Source: Rubrobacter_D sp963840835 (GTDB lineage: Bacteria; Actinomycetota; Rubrobacteria; Rubrobacterales; Rubrobacteraceae). From it: a stretch of 64,000 nt of DNA. The translations under genes and the position numbers were made by a program. Below, in pieces: positions 62,688 to 64,000 of this stretch. Every line of letters begins with the position of its first letter. The first letter of the stretch is position 1. Below the pieces are notes generated by a model. That model saw only the letters and a program-made list of their open reading frames with translations, was not told the DNA's origin and did no database searches. The stretch is from NCBI GenBank assembly GCA_963840835.1, contig CAWJAM010000007.1, positions 124,001 through 188,000 on the forward strand. Reading direction: 5' to 3'.

Positions 62688-64000
62688 TCAGAGGAGGCCG
62701 TACTCTGAGGCGAAGCGGGTCGCCTCTGCGCGGGTGCTGAAACCTAGCTTGTGGTAGATGGAGCGCAGGTGCGCGTTCACGGTGCGGGGGCTTATGTAGA
62801 GCTCTTTGGCGATCCGGGCGTTGGTCATCCCTTTAGCCAGGAGCGCGATGACCTCGACCTCGCGGGCGCTGAGACCCAGGGGGTAGGCTGGTGGGGCGTC
62901 GGTACGCGGCGTCGTTGGCCTTTCCAGAGCGTATTCGATGGCTTGCTCGGGGGGCATCGCTCGCCCCTCACTCCATCCCGCCGCGAACTCTTCCTCGCCC
63001 AGTTGTGCGCGGACGGCACTCAGGCGGTCCTCATGGTTGGTGAGCGCGCTGACCATCGGCGACAGTGTCGTGCCGTAGGTCTCGTTCATGACCTCCGTGG
63101 CTGCCCACAGCCGCGCGGCGCGAGTCGGGTGCCCCTGGCCTGAGGCTACGGCTCCCAGCCCGAAGAAGGAGTACTGGATGATCACCTTGTAGTCCACCTC
63201 ACAGGCAAGGTGCAGGCTTTCCCGGAGCAACGGCGCCGCTGCCTGGTAATCCGCCTGGATCAACGCGATGATACCGAGGGGCTGGAGGCACGAGAGTATG
63301 CCTCCGGGCTCCCCCACTTCGCGATACAGTGCCAGACCTTCTTCGTACAGCGCTGCCGCCCGATTCCACTGGCCCTGGGTTCCAGTGACCATTCCGGCGA
63401 AGGCGAGCACAGTGGCGACCGTGCTCGGATCTCTCAGCTCGGGTCGCAGCCTCATGGCCTCTTCGAGCAGGGCCTGCACGGGCACGTCCGCCCGCTCCCC
63501 GAGCATAGCGGCGAAACCGAGATTGGCGAGGGAGGAGGCGAGGCCTTCGCTATCCTCGAGCTCCCTGTAGAGGTCCACGCTCCGCTCGAGCGAGACTATT
63601 GCCTCCCCATACTTGCCTTGACTCAAGGCAAGAGAGCCAACCACGTTCAGCGCCTTCGCCAGTGTCGTCGTGGGGCTGCTTCGGGAGATGCCGCTCTCGA
63701 GCCACTTTCGCCCCTCGCTCAGGTAGCCGCGCATCAGCCAGAAAGACCACAGCGAGGCCGCCAGCCGCAGACCCAACTCCGCTACCGCATTTTCTTCGAG
63801 CGACCATTGGAGAGCAATTCTGAGGTTGTCTAGTTCGGTCTCCAGCCGGGTCAGCCACCACGCCTGGTCGGGCCCGCTCAGCCCCCGCTCAGCCTCCTCG
63901 GCGAACGCCAGGCACCAGGTAGCGTGGCGCTCGCGCGTCGCCTCCTCTTCCCCGCTCTCCCACAGGAGATCCCGCCCGTATTGTCTGACCATCTCCAAGA
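62688..64000 (-). CDS. NB-ARC/TPR/LuxR transcriptional activator, C-terminal part (cut by window edge)
   Basis: The frame runs off the right edge. The visible 437 residues begin at EMVRQYGRDLLWESGEEE, which corresponds to ETVRQYGWEKLEEAGE in the middle of the neighbouring paralogue, so the ATPase is outside. TPR-like repeats (RKWLESGISRSSPTTTLAKA; YGEAIVSLERSVDLYRELED) and a C-terminal LuxR domain (LSAREVEVIALLAKGMTNAR ... SPRTVNAHLRSIYHKLGFST) are present. The two C-termini are nearly identical, so recent duplication is likely and the DNA targets may overlap. Confidence 0.9.
   Translation of the reverse strand, partial: LEMVRQYGRDLLWESGEEEATRERHATWCLAFAEEAERGLSGPDQAWWLTRLETELDNLRIALQWSLEENAVAELGLRLAASLWSFWLMRGYLSEGRKWLESGISRSSPTTTLAKALNVVGSLALSQGKYGEAIVSLERSVDLYRELEDSEGLASSLANLGFAAMLGERADVPVQALLEEAMRLRPELRDPSTVATVLAFAGMVTGTQGQWNRAAALYEEGLALYREVGEPGGILSCLQPLGIIALIQADYQAAAPLLRESLHLACEVDYKVIIQYSFFGLGAVASGQGHPTRAARLWAATEVMNETYGTTLSPMVSALTNHEDRLSAVRAQLGEEEFAAGWSEGRAMPPEQAIEYALERPTTPRTDAPPAYPLGLSAREVEVIALLAKGMTNARIAKELYISPRTVNAHLRSIYHKLGFSTRAEATRFASEYGLL

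Overview
This is a GC-rich window, densely packed with genes on both strands, with Actinobacteria-type content: a GlgE/TreS-maltokinase alpha-glucan pathway, ATP-type PEP carboxykinase, single-domain PknB-like kinases, partner-switching regulators, large ATPase-TPR-LuxR activators, UMF1 and PRC-barrel proteins. GTG and TTG starts, very short or absent 5' leaders and no visible tRNA, rRNA or CRISPR also fit. The gene set and repeats look most like Rubrobacter (class Rubrobacteria); this is an inference from family knowledge, not from a search.

Layout. 1-5.7 kb (minus): chorismate mutase and DAHP synthase lead into two Ser/Thr kinases, an HtrA-like protease and the start of rpiA, which is cut by the left edge. 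5.9-8.0 kb (plus): hisC-like aminotransferase and tyrA, so the divergent pair covers entry to the shikimate pathway and the prephenate/tyrosine branch. 8-16.6 kb: SDR epimerase, a CopG-type repressor with a PHB-depolymerase-like esterase, slipin/NfeD, metallophosphoesterase, a ParB-like-domain protein, SppA, and a secreted golvesin-NlpC/P60 hydrolase bracketed by 70-bp inverted repeats. 16.9-23.6 kb: MmsA-type dehydrogenase, a coiled-coil protein, a PRC-barrel protein behind a Mn-catalase remnant, pckA and transketolase. 23.8-33.7 kb: BTAD/ATPase/TPR activator, two FMN split-barrel proteins, a membrane protein, a hairpin-array repeat, two FAD enzymes, a sensor-like membrane protein, and a frameshifted gene next to a remnant of its own paralogue.

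33.7-36.2 kb: a compact partner-switching operon (PP2C phosphatase, anti-sigma kinase, two STAS antagonists). 36.4-40.8 kb: two-subunit class I fumarase, a decayed photolyase tail, Yip1 protein, intact photolyase and msrB. 40.9-52.8 kb (minus): a long run made of MaoC hydratase, GlgE, TreS-maltokinase fusion, GlgB, GlgX, DUF35 and thiolase-like protein, in which most junctions overlap. Trehalose is turned into maltose, then maltose-1-phosphate, then branched alpha-glucan, with GlgX debranching. 53-59.8 kb: split-barrel protein, acyl-CoA dehydrogenase, FAD monooxygenase-like protein, macrodomain protein coupled to nagA, and a UMF1 transporter. 59.8-64 kb: a transposase remnant and two NB-ARC/TPR/LuxR activators, the second cut by the right edge.

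The less expected content lies between the genes. There are three families of dispersed intergenic repeats (CCTGAA-type, TCAGC-type, and arrays of small hairpins joined by a constant linker), a 65-bp direct duplication, and gene fragments (Mn catalase, photolyase, IS1182-type transposase, a DUF paralogue). A two-copy TCGTAACG promoter motif has identical spacing at two loci, and five genes have -10 boxes only 6-10 bases from the start codon.
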